A stretch of 64,000 bases of DNA from Atherix ibis (Eukaryota > Arthropoda > Insecta > Diptera > Athericidae). The notes below the pieces were generated by a model. The model did no database searches. It was not told where the DNA came from and saw nothing but the letters and a program-made list of their open reading frames with translations. Location of the stretch: the NCBI GenBank assembly GCA_958298945.1, contig OY282605.1:3061811-3125810 (forward strand), read 5' to 3'. The stretch's first letter is position 1; each line of letters opens with the position of its first letter. This document shows positions 25,901 to 37,796 of the stretch, in pieces. A program made the translations under genes and the position numbers.

Positions 25901-28900
25901 AATCGTAAATTTTTATTATTTCAGGGATTTAATATTTATATAAATGGAAATTTTCATTGTTGTCTGCGATACAAACAATTGCATAGTCTTCATGACCAGC
26001 TAAAACGTTCAATGCCTTCCGTAGTGTTGCCTAGTTTTCCGCCAAAAAAATTGCTGCCTTTAACCCCGAACCAGCTAGAAAATCGGCGAATATTATTAGA
26101 AAGATATGTTCAATTGATTGGTCAGGATCCGATTTTCTCCAAATCGGATTTGTTGAGGGCGTTTCTTCTAAATGCCCAACAAGAATCGTCAGCAACCGAA
26201 ACACGAGAAACAACATTAGACGTTTATCTTATGAACGGATACAGGACCGCTGTGAACTGTTATACAACTGACTTCTCCTCAAAGGTGCTTGGGAAGGCAT
26301 GCCAAAATGTTGATTTGCCAAATGCGTATATTAATTACTTTTCATTATTTCTAATGAGAAAAGAAAACGACGGTAGTATAACGTTAGTGAGAAAATTAAT
26401 GGATTTCGAATCGCCTTACATATCTCAAAGATTATCTGACGATTGCAAAATTGTTATAAGAAAGTGGTAAGTTTTGTTCATTCAATATTAAAAGAAAAAT
26501 GCATATACACGTATTCATTTAATTATGTCATGGGTAAAATATAAAATATTCCTTCTACTAAAATTAATGGAAAAAAAATACATATTCAGTTTTTGTTCCA
26601 AAAAAAAAATATACCATATTCCATTTAGCCGACCATTCATAGTTTTATAAAATTGTACAATTCAATTTTACGATGCTATTATTAAACGATAGTAGGTGTT
26701 TACTTGATAATAAACTACAATAGAATGTTATTGCCTTGTTAAAATCGTATTACATTGTTTTTGTGAAAACAATTTTCATTATATTATTTTATGCCCTTAT
26801 AAATATATAATAAAATTTCATACAAATTCAACAATAAACGCGAAAGACTATTTATACCATATATAATTAATTTCAAAATACGCACATTTTCTCAAATAAA
26901 CTTATTTTTTTCTAAATTCCTAATTGTATATGGTATTTTTAAAAAAAATGATTTATTTTTATTCATATAATCAGTAGCGATTATTTACTATTGGTAATAT
27001 GAGCACACGAGGTATGTTCAAAAAGTATCGCGAATTTTGAATTTCCGCGGGTTACGTATATTCCATTTTCGATTTTTTTGTGACGTTATGTTGGTACTCA
27101 TGTCTCTCACTTATGCCAACAAGTTCAATCATTTTGAATGTTCAGTTAATTTTTGACAGCTGCTTTGCTTGCACGTGTCTTGGCTCATCTTCGATTTTTG
27201 CCCATTCCAAAAAATGGATCAAAGAATCTGTTTCGGGAACAAGAAAAAGTCACAGGGGGCCAAACCTGGGGAATATGATGGCTGCGGCATTATTAGTGTG
27301 TAGTTTTTGGCCAAAAATTCAACGATGCGTGAGCGAGTGCGTTATCATGGTGCAAAAGCCAATTTTTGTTCTCCCACAAATCCGGGCGGTTCTGACGGAT
27401 TGCTTCGCGCAACTTGCAGGTAATATTCCTTATTGACTGTTCTACCCTGTGGCAAGAACTCATGATGCACCACGCCCCTTCAATCGAAGAAAACTGTAAG
27501 CAAAACTTCACATTCGACCGAACTTGGCGCGCTTTTTTCGGTCTTGGCTCGTGCCAGAGTCAAACAAATTTTTGGTTGAAATTGAGCAATTTTGGCACGA
27601 ATTTCGCAGCGACCCGTCTCACGCCCAAATCATTGGTGAAAATCGAATGGTACAAGGCAATCGATATGTCCTCAGCAACTTCTCTAACGGTGATTCGACG
27701 ATTGCCCAATACTATTTTCTTCCCTTCAGCAATATGTTCGTCTGTTGTTGACGTGCTCGGCCGTTCGGCTTTCACATCTTCCCGGCCCTCTGAGAATATT
27801 TTGTACGACCGATAAAAGTTGCTTCGGTCCAGGGTAGCTTCACTATATCCCACAGTCAACATTCGGAATGCGTCCGCGCAATTAATTTTGTTTTTTCACA
27901 CAAAATTTGATATAGATATGCTTAAAGGGTAGGTTTGTTTTGCTTAATTTTTATTCCCATATTTTACAGCTATTGGGATCCATGTTATGATCAGTTGTTG
28001 ATGCACGATAAAATTGCCTTAAATCTTCTTTATATCCAAACTATTAGCGATGTTGAACAGGATTGGATAATAACAACAAGCGCTCTTAAGGATGAATTGC
28101 AGAGTTATCAAGAGCGTGGATGTAAGAGAGAAGTAGGATTTTTAAAACTTTTTGATATATTTTCTTTTTAAATAATAATATATTTTTAAAATAACGAAAT
28201 AATATTTGTTTTTGATAAAAAAAAGCTTTTCTATTGAATTTAATTGATATCTGTTTTGTAAATAGTATTTAGATTTAGCAAAAAAATTACCGTCTTACGG
28301 TTGCTTACAATTCTCGAATGCTATCGTCGATTATCCGGAAACGAATACATTAGCAAAAATTATAATAGGTAATAAAGAGTTAAGTATACGCACAAACGTC
28401 CAAATGAAAATTCACGAGACAAAATTCAAAGTGACAAGAATGCGATGCTGGCGCGTCACAACTATTCACAATGTAAGCTAAATTTAGAGAATGCAATTCT
28501 TCCATGAATAATTAGTATGCGTATAATGTCAGCGATTTATTAACTGTAGTCAAATTTTTCTATTTGCATTTACTATATGGTAGAATGAAGAAATCTCGTC
28601 GAATTCATCATCGGAAAGCCAAAAGCAGAATTTAGAATTATCATTTGAGTATCTGATGAGTAAAAATTATCTGCGCTGGATCAACATATCAAGTGACCAA
28701 GCGATGCTAATGTCCGTTTGTCTGCAAAGTATGGTCGATGAGCTAATTAATCAGAAAGATGGAAATGACTATGCTACTTCGAAGGTAAACTAAAAAACAG
28801 CCGTTTTGTAGGCAATAATTTTGCACATATTAACTTCTATATAAAAACTCAGACATTCAAATAAAAACAGAAAAAGCTTACCTCTTGAATTAAATGAAAA

Positions 28901-30144
28901 AATGTGTTTTTTTTTTAATTTTTATAAACGTATGTAGGTTCAGTATCCGAACTATACACCATTATCGTATATTCGAAGAGACGGCAGCGTAAACAATAAA
29001 ATTTCGGAATCTAGTTCTTCAGATACAATATCGAGCACAGTGAGTATATAATATTAGCGCACTTAATCATTTTGTAAATTCAATGAATTAACAATAATTA
29101 TTTATTATCCCCAATGTGAAATGGTGTGATGAATATTCAGAACATTTGTATTCGCATATGCATGAGTAATTATCGTATTGATATATTTATTTCTGAAATT
29201 AGTTGTAAAAATTTTTAAGTATCCGCCCATAATAATTGTATTATGAATATTTTATTTTATTTATTGTCAATATAATTTCATTATAGTAATTTCATTTTAT
29301 TGTATTAGGTATATTCTCAGATAAAATATTTATCCTATTCAATAGCAAAGTTAATTATTTGGATGTCATGTTTTATGGTTTTCATTCCTGTTTTTATTAG
29401 AATAATCTTCAAAAGACAAACTTTTAGCGCCAATTTATTGCTAACGAAGAGTTCGCAAAAACTTTTAGTCAAATTTTCAAAAACTGCTTGTCGATCTTTT
29501 TCTATTACGAGTACTTACCAATTTAAATTTGTTTATTGCAATTACTTCTAAAATTTATTATATTATATGATTTTTTTGCATTAAAAACTAGTGAAATTTG
29601 TTAATCACTAAAAATATCAGCTAAAGCTCGTAATTTATATTAAACTTTTATAAAAAAGAGGCTCTAAATTGCATTATACTTAATTTTTTTTGTACCACTT
29701 GAACCCACTTACTATCGAAAATCATGTCCCTAATGCATTCGTAAAATAATATGCTGTGGGGGCACCAAAGGTATCCTGAAAATTTCATTAGCTGACTTTG
29801 AATTGTAAAAACTTATTTTAAACGAGTCAACATAATAAAGACATTAAATTTGAGGTGAGAGAAGGTTATTAAAATTACGTACTTCAATTACCAGAATTAA
29901 TTTTTTTTTATATTTGAGTGAGAGTTTACAAAATAAGATTGTTATGAGCATAATTTAAAAAAAAAGTTTAATAATCAAAATGAAATTTCAGAATGACATC
30001 GATATGGCTGTTCAATCACCTTCTGAGTCATTTTCCATACGGCGAAAAATACGCAATCGTATATCAACGACAGTATTTTTCCGAAATGATCGTGAATCTG
30101 TGCAGAATGAAGCATTTGAAGATATTGGAGATGAGGATTTGTAA
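16930..30144 (+). CDS. Snx17: Sorting nexin 17 (PX-FERM endosomal recycling adaptor)
   Basis: Seven coding exons: 16930-16992, 25925-26466, 27970-28132, 28266-28472, 28584-28784, 28938-29039 and 29992-30144. All junctions are GT..AG and in frame, giving 476 residues against about 470 in mammals. The tiny first exon encodes MHFSIPDTQEF, matching the conserved SNX17 start. It is spliced over 8.9 kb to GFNIYINGNFHC, the PX-domain core, with the basic motif FPPKKLLPLTP. The atypical FERM part follows: YFSLFLMRKENDG, LNLLYIQTISDVEQDW, then VTRMRCWRVT, FEYLMSKNYLRWINI and MSVCLQSMVDEL. The end is FEDIGDEDL, the SNX17 C-terminus. By family knowledge it binds PI3P on early endosomes and NPxY-type cargo tails, and with the Retriever complex returns receptors and integrins to the surface. 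Introns 1 and 2 hold broken transposons. Confidence 0.95.
16993..19574. other. First part of Snx17 intron 1, no gene seen
   Basis: AT-rich intron sequence after the GTAGGC splice donor at 16993. A somewhat GC-richer segment at about 18650-18790 (pyrimidine-rich, with CTCTCC and TCTCCG) could be an old repeat, but I cannot classify it. Confidence 0.4.
19575..20807 (-). mobile_element. Mariner element, family 2, copy 1 (broken)
   Basis: Both termini are present: TACGAGGTCTGTTCAAAAAG at the left and its inverted copy at 20780-20807. The element is about 1.23 kb. Transposase pieces read on the minus strand in several frames: VRRVAAKFIPKLLNFDQK, then DESxVYGYDVETK, then a piece with HDDNAPAHASLL and PQPPYSPDL. 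These are mariner hallmarks (helix-turn-helix region, then DD34D catalytic core). Frame breaks and stops interrupt the reading, so it is inactive. It sits in Snx17 intron 1. Confidence 0.88.
21035..22596 (-). mobile_element. Tc1-like element remnant, interrupted by a mariner
   Basis: The termini are similar inverted sequences: TACACTGCTAGCCAAAA at the left and the complement of TACATTGCAGGCCAAAAG at the right. Minus-strand translation right of the inserted mariner gives LGLWLIGKGY and PPRSPGLNSIKVLWG, eroded forms of the Tc1 motifs around QQDND and SPDLNPIENLW. The N-terminal part of the transposase is missing. Removing the inner mariner (21176-22140) leaves about 0.6 kb, so this is a deletion derivative. 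Confidence 0.65.
21176..22140 (-). mobile_element. Mariner element, family 1, copy 1 (internally deleted)
   Basis: Termini are TTGGATTGTTCGGAAAGTAA at the left and the inverted GGACAACCCAA-type end at the right (CCGAACAACCCAA), flanked by TA. Minus-strand pieces include SEKQNFRIFYFFYNRKDKNA, EDVLRERQCQN and ANRRITTREIAERLNLSNST, the N-terminal DNA-binding part of the transposase. At 965 bases it is about 275 shorter than the full-length copy near 44.5 kb, because most of the catalytic part is deleted. It lies inside the Tc1-like remnant. Confidence 0.87.
23314..23730 (-). pseudogene. IS66-type bacterial transposase fragment
   Basis: Minus-strand translation begins at about 23720 with VFDKTSYYNKDKLGWCWMFA, resembling the first catalytic-Asp region (DET, then GWxWxF) of IS66 transposases. 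It continues through KNLVVTDRYAVYN, the second catalytic Asp. After a one-base frameshift near 23520 it reads AHLLRNIGRLSNN and on to a stop at 23329-23331. TDRYxxYN followed by KRQI..AHLLR is an IS66-family signature. I know no animal gene family with this pattern. Nineteen-base direct repeats (TCAAAAAYCGTAACGCTAA) bound the fragment at 23314-23332 and 23712-23730. The likely source is a bacterial symbiont of the Rickettsiales type, which is inference. The call rests on motif memory, not on a search. Confidence 0.6.
23736..23990. other. Higher-GC segment of unknown origin next to the IS66-like fragment
   Basis: This segment is less AT-rich than the intron around it and stays open on the plus strand from 23709 to 24035, with many Arg/His/Gln codons (MPRQLKHILATRSRYQAHTR). 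I recognise no family. Its position against the IS66-like fragment makes a shared foreign origin possible but unproven. Confidence 0.25.
24001..25260 (+). mobile_element. Mariner element, family 2, copy 2 (full length, broken)
   Basis: Starts with TACGAGGTCGGTTCAAAAAG and ends with the inverted copy at 25240-25260, 1260 bases. The plus-strand reading starts MDQRICIKFCVKNK at about 24209, then RAGRPSTSTTDENIDEV and ANRRITVREVAED in shifted frames, then DDPNLLQRV-type and DESWVYGYDVETK motifs. Later parts with the LTV-FFD, HHDNAPAHASL and YSPDLAPC regions are frame-shifted or damaged. It is the longest copy of its family here and useful as a reference for the others. Inactive. Confidence 0.88.
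25261..25924. other. Last part of Snx17 intron 1
   Basis: AT-rich sequence between the mariner end and the TTTCAG acceptor at 25921-25924. No gene or repeat recognised. Confidence 0.4.
27006..27914. mobile_element. Mariner element, family 2, copy 3 (internal inversion, truncated)
   Basis: Lies in Snx17 intron 2. The left end (ACGAGGTATGTTCAAAAAG) and 5' leader run forward to ATGGATCAAAGAATCTGT at 27214-27231. The next base is the reverse complement of a distal coding position (the CDFFLFPK region), and coding then runs backwards (LGVRRVAAKFVPK and RRITVREVAED on the minus strand) to the complement of the codons that normally follow ATCTGT, ending at about 27914. The right-hand terminal repeat is absent. 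Multiple frame breaks make it inactive. Confidence 0.82.
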
Positions 30145-31674
30145 TTAATCAACGTGCAACTGTATATACGACTTTAAATTATTATATGTATAAGGAAGAA
30201 TAGACGTGAACGTATCAAAGACTTGAAGTCCCAAATTTAATTCATTTATAGATCAATGAATAAAATTATAAGCAAAAACAAAATAAAACATATATTATTG
30301 TATTATGTTTAATAGTTGATAATTTTACTAGAATTATTTTTCAACTAAATTAGTTAAATACCTTACTGTACATATCTTCTAATATAATACAAAAAAAAGA
30401 AAAGAAAAAAACTATTAATAATAAAAAGTAACATGAAAAAAAATGAAAATTTTCTAATTTTTAAAATTACTTTATAATCTAAATAATTTTAAATATAAAG
30501 AAAAATGTAAAAATAATAAATTAAATTGGAGGAGAAAAAGTTAAATAAAAATATTGAAAATAGAAATTTTTATAGTGAAAACATAAGGAAAAAAATCTCT
30601 AATCGAATCTAAATGATTTTAACCGCTCAAAGGCTGCAATCGTGCCAAGTAATATTAACAAAAATTTTGTGTAAATGCGATATAAAAAAAAGTCAATACG
30701 AAAGGAGCATGTATGAAGTATAAAGTTTTCTTTTTTTAATTAGTTTCATATTTTAACAGATCTACGATTAAATATAAATGATTTTTGTATAAAAATTTAT
30801 TTATATATATCCATATATTTAAAAACATACTTCTGAAAACAAATTTTGATTTATTTAAAGTATGTGTGTGTGTTTATATTCATAAAAATTTCATGTTGAT
30901 ATTTAACAAGCAAATAAAAAATGTAAAAAGGAACTATTATCACATTTTAATAGTATATGATCGAATTTATTATTAAATTAATTTTAGATGTACGGTTTTA
31001 CAATTTTTATAGTCTTGCACCTAAATATAGTATGTAAATATTATTATTTGCACTATAGTATTCCATATCAGTCTTTTAAATGTCAGCAATAATTTTTTAT
31101 GAATATAAAAAAAAATATTTTTCATCTATTTAAATTTCGAATTTCCATTTACAACATGGTTTTGTATGATTATAATTTTAACTCTGAATATTTTATTTAA
31201 TACTTACTTTTAATTGCTTATCGAAATAAACTGCTAACTTCTTTGCGCACAATTCATAAAGAAATTTAATTGCAAAGCAAGAAAATTGTAACAAAGACTA
31301 AATTTTATTTATTTGTTATTTTGGTTATTATTAAATAAACATATAATGTTTAAATATATCTATTGGTTTTTTTAAAGATTATTTTACAATAAGACGTTTT
31401 TAACGCGACCGAGAGCATAAGTAAAAATATCACTCATTAATTGGTTCATAATCTATAAAAATCAGAATCTTTTCTGACTTCAAGTTCGAAAGTAACTTAA
31501 TTTGGAAATGATATTAAGAACATTTGGACAAATTTAATCACTTACTATTGTAATTTATTGTATTTTAACAATTTACATTATTTATCCGAACAATGTTGCA
31601 AGAATATCTTTTATTTGATGCTCATAATCCATTCATCTACTAATATTACAAATAAATTTAGTGGCAAATACGAT
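30145..31674. other. Region between two convergent gene ends
   Basis: 3' flank of Snx17 (+) and of UQCRB (-). AATAAA hexamers near 30259 and 30280 could end Snx17. Otherwise A/T-rich with a short TG repeat near 30862. No gene recognised. Confidence 0.4.
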
Positions 31675-32231
31675 CTAATGTGTTTTATTCCAATTTTCAC
31701 GTTCTTCGCGTTCCTTGATAACTTCATTCAAATACGGCTCCAGATATTTAGTATCTTCTTCGTACTTGGTCCATTGTTCTTTTGGTAGAATTGTTTTACT
31801 CATAGACAGTTGGATGGCTCTCATGAGTCTGTAGTTTCGTTCATCATATATTTTTTTTGGTAAGCGACGAATCGCCTCCTTTACGTCTTCGTTTTCATAT
31901 AAGCAATCATCTCGATGAAGACCTGGAATTGTTTATTTTATATGTAGTTATTTATTTGAAGGCATATTTTAATGCTATTTTACCATATTGGTTGAATCCG
32001 GATAAGTTATAAGCCCATCTTCCGAAGCTTGCTGTAATAAAATTGAAAAAATCAATTCACAATGTTGTATTATGTAATGTCATTTTTTCCAACAGCAATA
32101 TAATGATGTAAAAACGAACTATTTTGTATAAAAAGCATTTAAAATTTTATACTTAGATTTGTAAGGCCAGTATTTATGTTTTCTAACTTACAAAATATAG
32201 CTGGGCCTTTTCTTGCAACGTACGCTGACAT
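31675..32231 (-). CDS. UQCRB: Cytochrome b-c1 complex subunit 7 (UQCRB / QCR7)
   Basis: Three minus-strand exons, 32231-32192, 32031-31984 and 31922-31675, with GT..AG junctions and frame preserved, give 111 residues, the same as the human protein as I recall it. The order is a short N-terminus ([16 protein letters not shown]), then [20 protein letters not shown], then [33 protein letters not shown] and [14 protein letters not shown]. The last blocks are almost unchanged across animals. The protein is a nuclear-encoded, matrix-side subunit of mitochondrial complex III that contacts cytochrome b and helps assembly. There is no cleavable presequence, as is normal in this family. The introns are short and contain no transposon. 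No oddity seen. Confidence 0.94.
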
Positions 32232-33459
32232 TTTTTCGCAGAAAATCTAAAATTTTAGAGATTGACAGCAGTTGACCAAGAACTAATCAATGAACATATG
32301 AGTACCTCCTATGTGGATGGTATATTCTCATTTAACGTAACACATACGCCATTTATTTTGCAGCGGTTTTAAAAAAAAAAAAGTTAGATATGTATGCACA
32401 ATAATTAAATTAAATATTTCAATTTTATTAATAATATAAAATCGAATTGATATAACTACATAATTATGAAAATAATTATCAATGGTCTAATAAAAATGTA
32501 CAATATAACAAATTTCAGTTAATACTATATCAGAAACGACAACATTATAACATCAAAATTATATTCCACATAATCAGTTATTTCTGCCAATTTTCATTAG
32601 AATCTTATCTACAGCTGAGACTATGTGGAATGCATTTCATCAAGAATGTCAGGGTTCACAATATTTCTAGATTTTTGATATGTTCGCAAATAATACGAAA
32701 TTTTTATGGAATATAAATAATAATACTCTTAGGTGATACCATGTATAATCTAGTTATATTAATTGTGTATAAATTTAGAAAATGTACAAAAGTGTTATTC
32801 TAATAAAAATTCATTAAATTTAAGTGACTTTATCTTATATCATCACATCTTTACTATTATCCTTTATTGGTTTACGGGTTTTTATTATTCTACTGAAAAT
32901 TATAAGGTAAATAAGACATATTATAATTCATAAAAATAGAAGGGGGTCATATTAAATTGCATTATTCAGGTTTTTCGAAATTCCGCTGCATATGTATCGA
33001 ATATTCTATTTTCAAAAGACTACATTTCAAGTGAAACGGGACTATAGGCAAATTGTCTCTTTTTCCTGTTTCTTTGCCCATTACTTTTGAGAATTTAAAC
33101 AACGATGGCATTAAAATTAAAATTATTTTTTTTTTTAGACAAAAAAAAAGATGTTCTGAAAATGAAAATTTTAGAAAAATATTATTAACCAAATTTCAAC
33201 TACGAAAACTTTTAACTAACAATAAAATAGAAATTTGTTGGTCATTAAATATTAGAAATTTTGCTATTTATTCGTGTAATCAGAGAAAGTCGTGCACATC
33301 TTAACCTTCGATTATCTGTAATTTCAAGTAATATTTCCAAAAATATAGTTAAATTTATATATACTAGGCAAAAATTTAATAACATTTAATGAATATAAAA
33401 TTTTTGGTTTTACTATTGCAAAAACTTCAATTTATTTTGAAAACAAAAAAAAAGATTCA
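32232..33459. other. Upstream flank of UQCRB and spacer before the piggyBac-like element
   Basis: The bases just right of 32231 must hold the UQCRB promoter. The rest is AT-rich, and the open frames near 33000-33300 show no similarity that I can name. Confidence 0.35.
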
Positions 33460-36150
33460 AAACTCGTAGATTGCGTTCTTTGCTAGGACGCCGACTACGA
33501 GTTATCTCGTACTGTGTTTACTACGAATTAAACTCGTAGTATATCAGTGCTACTATGGATGGATAGATGCTTCTGGGAAGAGAACAAAAAATCAATAATA
33601 GCTTACATGAACAGAAAATATAATTATAAAATATTTATTCAAAATCAAGATATTTTTATATTCTTTATTGTAATCTCGAATTATATTAGGTTTCATAGAA
33701 AGTTTTCATTGCGATTGGACACCTTTCTGTTATTTCGTAGGGTTTCACACACATAAGTTTTTCGTATATTTAGCAGTTTCGTAAGAGTAACAGAATTATA
33801 AAAATTATCCGTGTAAACCGTGTATCCCTTATAGAGATAGTCCTCAAGTAAATGTAACACAACATCAGTAGTGTGACCTCAATTATGGTCAGTTTCCTCA
33901 GATTTTCCGCTGTAAATCTTTATTTTCATTACAAGACCGTCGGACTCACATAGTTCATACATTTTGACACCGTATTTGTGTTTTTAATTTTTTATGTACT
34001 GGCGGAAATGCAATCTTCCGCGCCACACCATCATGGATTCGTCAATACAAATATTTTTATCTGGTACATAGTTTTCACGCATAATATTATTGAAATGATT
34101 TAGTATTGGTCTCACCTTGTATAATCTGTCGGCAGATGGTATTGAGTTATTAACCAAATGAAAATAACGAAGTAACAACTGGAATCGATTTCGACTCATA
34201 TTTGAGCGCCAAAACTTTACATTATATACCTTGTTTGTGCTCCAGTAATGTTCAATTGATGGAAAAGGACAAAGCCCCATTTGTAACAAAAGTCCAATAA
34301 AAACTTTCATATCTGCAACACTGACGTCTGTCCATTTTGATACCCTGTTAGATTTTTTATTGCTTTGCGTTTTGCAATTTCTTGCGCACCATATAAATTA
34401 GTTTGTTCGACCAGTAATGCAAGAAACTCTTCCGAAAAAAATAAGTCCACCAGCATTTGCACTGTAAAATTTGACGTATCCAATTTCATACCAACATTTT
34501 CTTGGAAAATAAATAATTCAGGATTTTGTTGAAATTTCTGTCCACAAATTATCATGATGGTGTTGCTTGGGAATCATCGTCATTATCACTGGTTCGGAGA
34601 CGACTTCATCGTCACTATCACTTGAATTCTCAGAATGTTCATAATATCCTCGCCAAAAATTTCGTCAAATTCTGAATCACTTATATTTGCGTAGTACTCA
34701 AGTTCATTTTGAGTCAGTGGTCTTTTCTTATCCATATTGGGTTCTTCATAATTTAATTATAACAATAATTATAAAACAAAACACCCAAGAAAGACGTAAA
34801 CGTGATGCACTCGACAATATCTGAGATACTACTGACGAATAAGGACGCACATCTCTGATTCAGCCTTAGATTAAAGAAGAACTGGATAGGTCTCTGCACA
34901 AAAATTCTGTCCAAATTTTGTTCGGTAATACATTGGTAGAATGCACACACATGCAATACAACAGAAACGGCGTAAATCATTGGGAGCCAATTTTAAACTT
35001 CAGTATGCAATTGACGCGGTTCGTTTAAAACCATTTTCATATGTGATGTCATTTATGCGTAAACGAATAGATTTTTTAATATTGCGGATTTTGTTGTTTG
35101 ATGGAATTAGTTTTGGAAATTTATAATTAAAACACAGTATTCTATTTTAAAATGTTATTTATTTATTTATTAGATGTTTCACTATATATTATTTATTAAA
35201 ACAGAATTATAAAGTGGAAGAGCATATAAAAATATAAATTGTAAGTTATTTGATTATATGAAAACAATTATGTGCACAATAAGAAGATAATCGTATACAA
35301 CATTAAAGGAAATGCTTTAAAACTAAATTACAAGATGAAAAATTTAATGTACTTAAAAAATTAATAACTAATATTCTAAAAAAAAAGAAAACAATACTAT
35401 GTAGTATATGCATATAATATGGTCTAAAAGAGAAAGCAAAACAAATTTATTTAAATAATAAGCCTACCGAAAAATATACTTTATTTATTTTAACACAATA
35501 AAAACAGCAATGAAAAATAGACTGAAAAATTCGGTCCCTTAAACTTTCTTACACACACTTTACGTACACCGGCACTGAACTATTTTCTGGTAAACATTGA
35601 ACTTTCAACATCGGATTTGTTTACATTTATTTAATGACCAACTTTTCACTTTTTCACCACTTTTTCGATAAAATAAATCACTAATAGCCATTTAGGCACA
35701 TCACAAACTAAATATTTGTTATTTTGGTTAGTAAAAATGAAGATGTCAACTTACCGAAAGAAAGAAATTCCCGGTTTCCTCTTTTCGGCGAATTTCTAGC
35801 AATTTCTAATAAATTACTTAATTTTCTGAAATAAAAACTTCGTATTAAGTTTTATTAAAAATATAACTATTTATAAAAATACTTACTTTTTCGTAAATAC
35901 TTGTAAATATGTGAAAAAACCACTTTTAATTGCACTTTCCGATGTGCCAAAATAAAACTTCACAAATGACAAGAATAGCTCTTAAGTTTCCCCTTTGTAA
36001 TAATTTGGACACAAAAATGCGTATACATATACGGTAGGGGCCTATCCAGGTATTCTTTAATCTAAGGATACCTGTGTACGAATTAACTCGTAGTTGACTT
36101 CCGCGAAGAGACTTCTGTTACATAAGCCAACTACGAGATAATTCGTAAGA
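33460..36150 (-). mobile_element. piggyBac-like transposon, decayed
   Basis: Contains a broken piggyBac-type transposase (33690-34735). Both ends carry related motifs of the form TACGA(A/G)TTA..TCGTA: at 33496-33540 on the left and 36076-36148 on the right, in inverted arrangement and each centred on a TTA or TTAA. A TTAA target is expected for this superfamily. Exact boundaries cannot be fixed by eye, so the coordinates are approximate. About 1.3 kb to the right of the transposase is non-coding. Confidence 0.6.
33690..34735 (-). pseudogene. piggyBac-type (PGBD4-like) transposase, broken
   Basis: Minus-strand reading starts at 34735 with MDKKRPLTQNELEYY and an acidic N-terminus. After frame changes it continues SKWTDVSVADMKVFIGLLLQ, then IEHYWSTN, LLLRYFHLVNN, and DKNICIDESMMVWRGRLHFR, the core typical of piggyBac DDE transposases. 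Beyond 33984 the homology goes on as HKYGVKMYELCESDG and YKGYTVYTDNFYNS, which includes the later catalytic Asp. It is interrupted by in-frame stops after YIKN and after ETDHN. A frameshift lies near 34340. The C-terminal cysteine-rich domain is not evident. The copy cannot encode an active enzyme. Confidence 0.85.
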
Positions 36151-36901
36151 TCTTTTTTTTTTTTAAAAATACATTTTCTATATTATAATATGATTAATTG
36201 GAATTGGCTTTTTAAACCGGAATTCTGAACGTGTTAAAGACCTTGTAATTAGAAAAACAAATCAAATAGTCTTCTTAGTTTGTAAGTATGTATAAAATAT
36301 GAATGGTTCTGAAAAATCCACTTAAATCTGAGACCCAACTCAATATGAAAATGGCGTATCTATGTAAGGACTATTAAATTAAGAACTAACAGTTTAATTA
36401 CTCATAACAATTGAATATTTTCAGTCTAATAGTATTTAAAGATTTAGCGTTATCCCAGTAAGTTGTGGAGATAATCAATAATGTAAGCATATGCACTTGC
36501 AATTTGTCTGATAGTACAGTTAAGATTTTACAACTTTTTTGGTAAATTTCTTATATTAAAATATACTTTATGAGTTGTGTAGTATTTTGAATATTTTTGT
36601 TGGGGAAAATGTGTATATTTTTTGTGGAAGAACAATAGAATAGATGACAGAAAACCAATAATACTGAATTAAAATCAATATTAAAATAGATTTCGTTGGG
36701 CTCTGGCGTTAGCTGGCCAATTTGAGAATAAGTATTGTAAAAAGACAATTGTTTATTTAGAACGTCTAACTTATTCTAATTTATTGATATCATGTATTCT
36801 AAAATAATCACGAAGAATATTTACTCCATCCGCAAATTCCTCAGATCGACAAAAACTATGTTTTAATATATTGTAAATAAATATTTGATGGCTCAATGTA
36901 G

Positions 36902-36935
36902 AATCGATAGATATGAATTTTCATATCTATCGATT
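36902..36935. repeat. 34-bp perfect palindrome (16-bp arms, 2-base spacer)
   Basis: AATCGATAGATATGAA is followed by TT and its exact reverse complement. The arms contain ATCGATAG, close to the fly DRE core TATCGATA. The function is unknown. Confidence 0.8.
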
Positions 36936-37796
36936 GACACCTTCAAAACCAAAATGCATACCAGACAGTCAGTTCTCGCAAATACAACAGCTTATGCACA
37001 ATCCCTTATGTGGGTTTTCAAAGCCCCATATACGGTAACTTTGTTTAACATGAGCTTCATCATTGAAGAGAATTTTGTTGTAAAAATCAACATTCCAATT
37101 GGCTGGTTAAACGATCTATAATGTAAAATGGAAAACTTTAAATTAAACAAATGCCCCCTGGATCAAATTAAGGATTTTATATTTTTCCAAATGCAATTTA
37201 TAAAATAAGTCAAAACTTATTTTTAAAATATCAATATGAATTTATGTTATATTTAGAATTTTTTTTTGATCAAATATAAGGTCAAGATTATAGAAAAGAA
37301 TAAAAATTTCAAATCCAAACACTTGATTAGATAATTAAATAAAATTAAATTTATTGCTAATAAAATTTAAAGTACAAAAATGGCAACTGAAACAGTGATT
37401 GTGATTTATATTGTCAGAGATAAATGTAAAAATGCACGTACACTTAATATGCAAATTTTCCGATGCAATTTTATATGAATACTTTGTTGTTTGCATACAA
37501 ATGTTGCGTGGATATACAAAGTAACAAAATGTTAAATGGCAACAAAGTATAATAAAGCAAAACCCGGAATCATATGACCATCTGGAAATATCACCCTATG
37601 CAGTAAAATTACTAGTTTTTACAGCTGATTGTTGCTATATGCATACATGTACGGAGTAAAAATTTTAACTACATTATCATACATTTTATGCGCAAACATA
37701 TATACAATCATTTGTATGTGTATATAGTATATAATGAATTGAGATTATTTGCTTCTACAGCATTCAATGAACGAATGCATATGTATTATACAGTCA

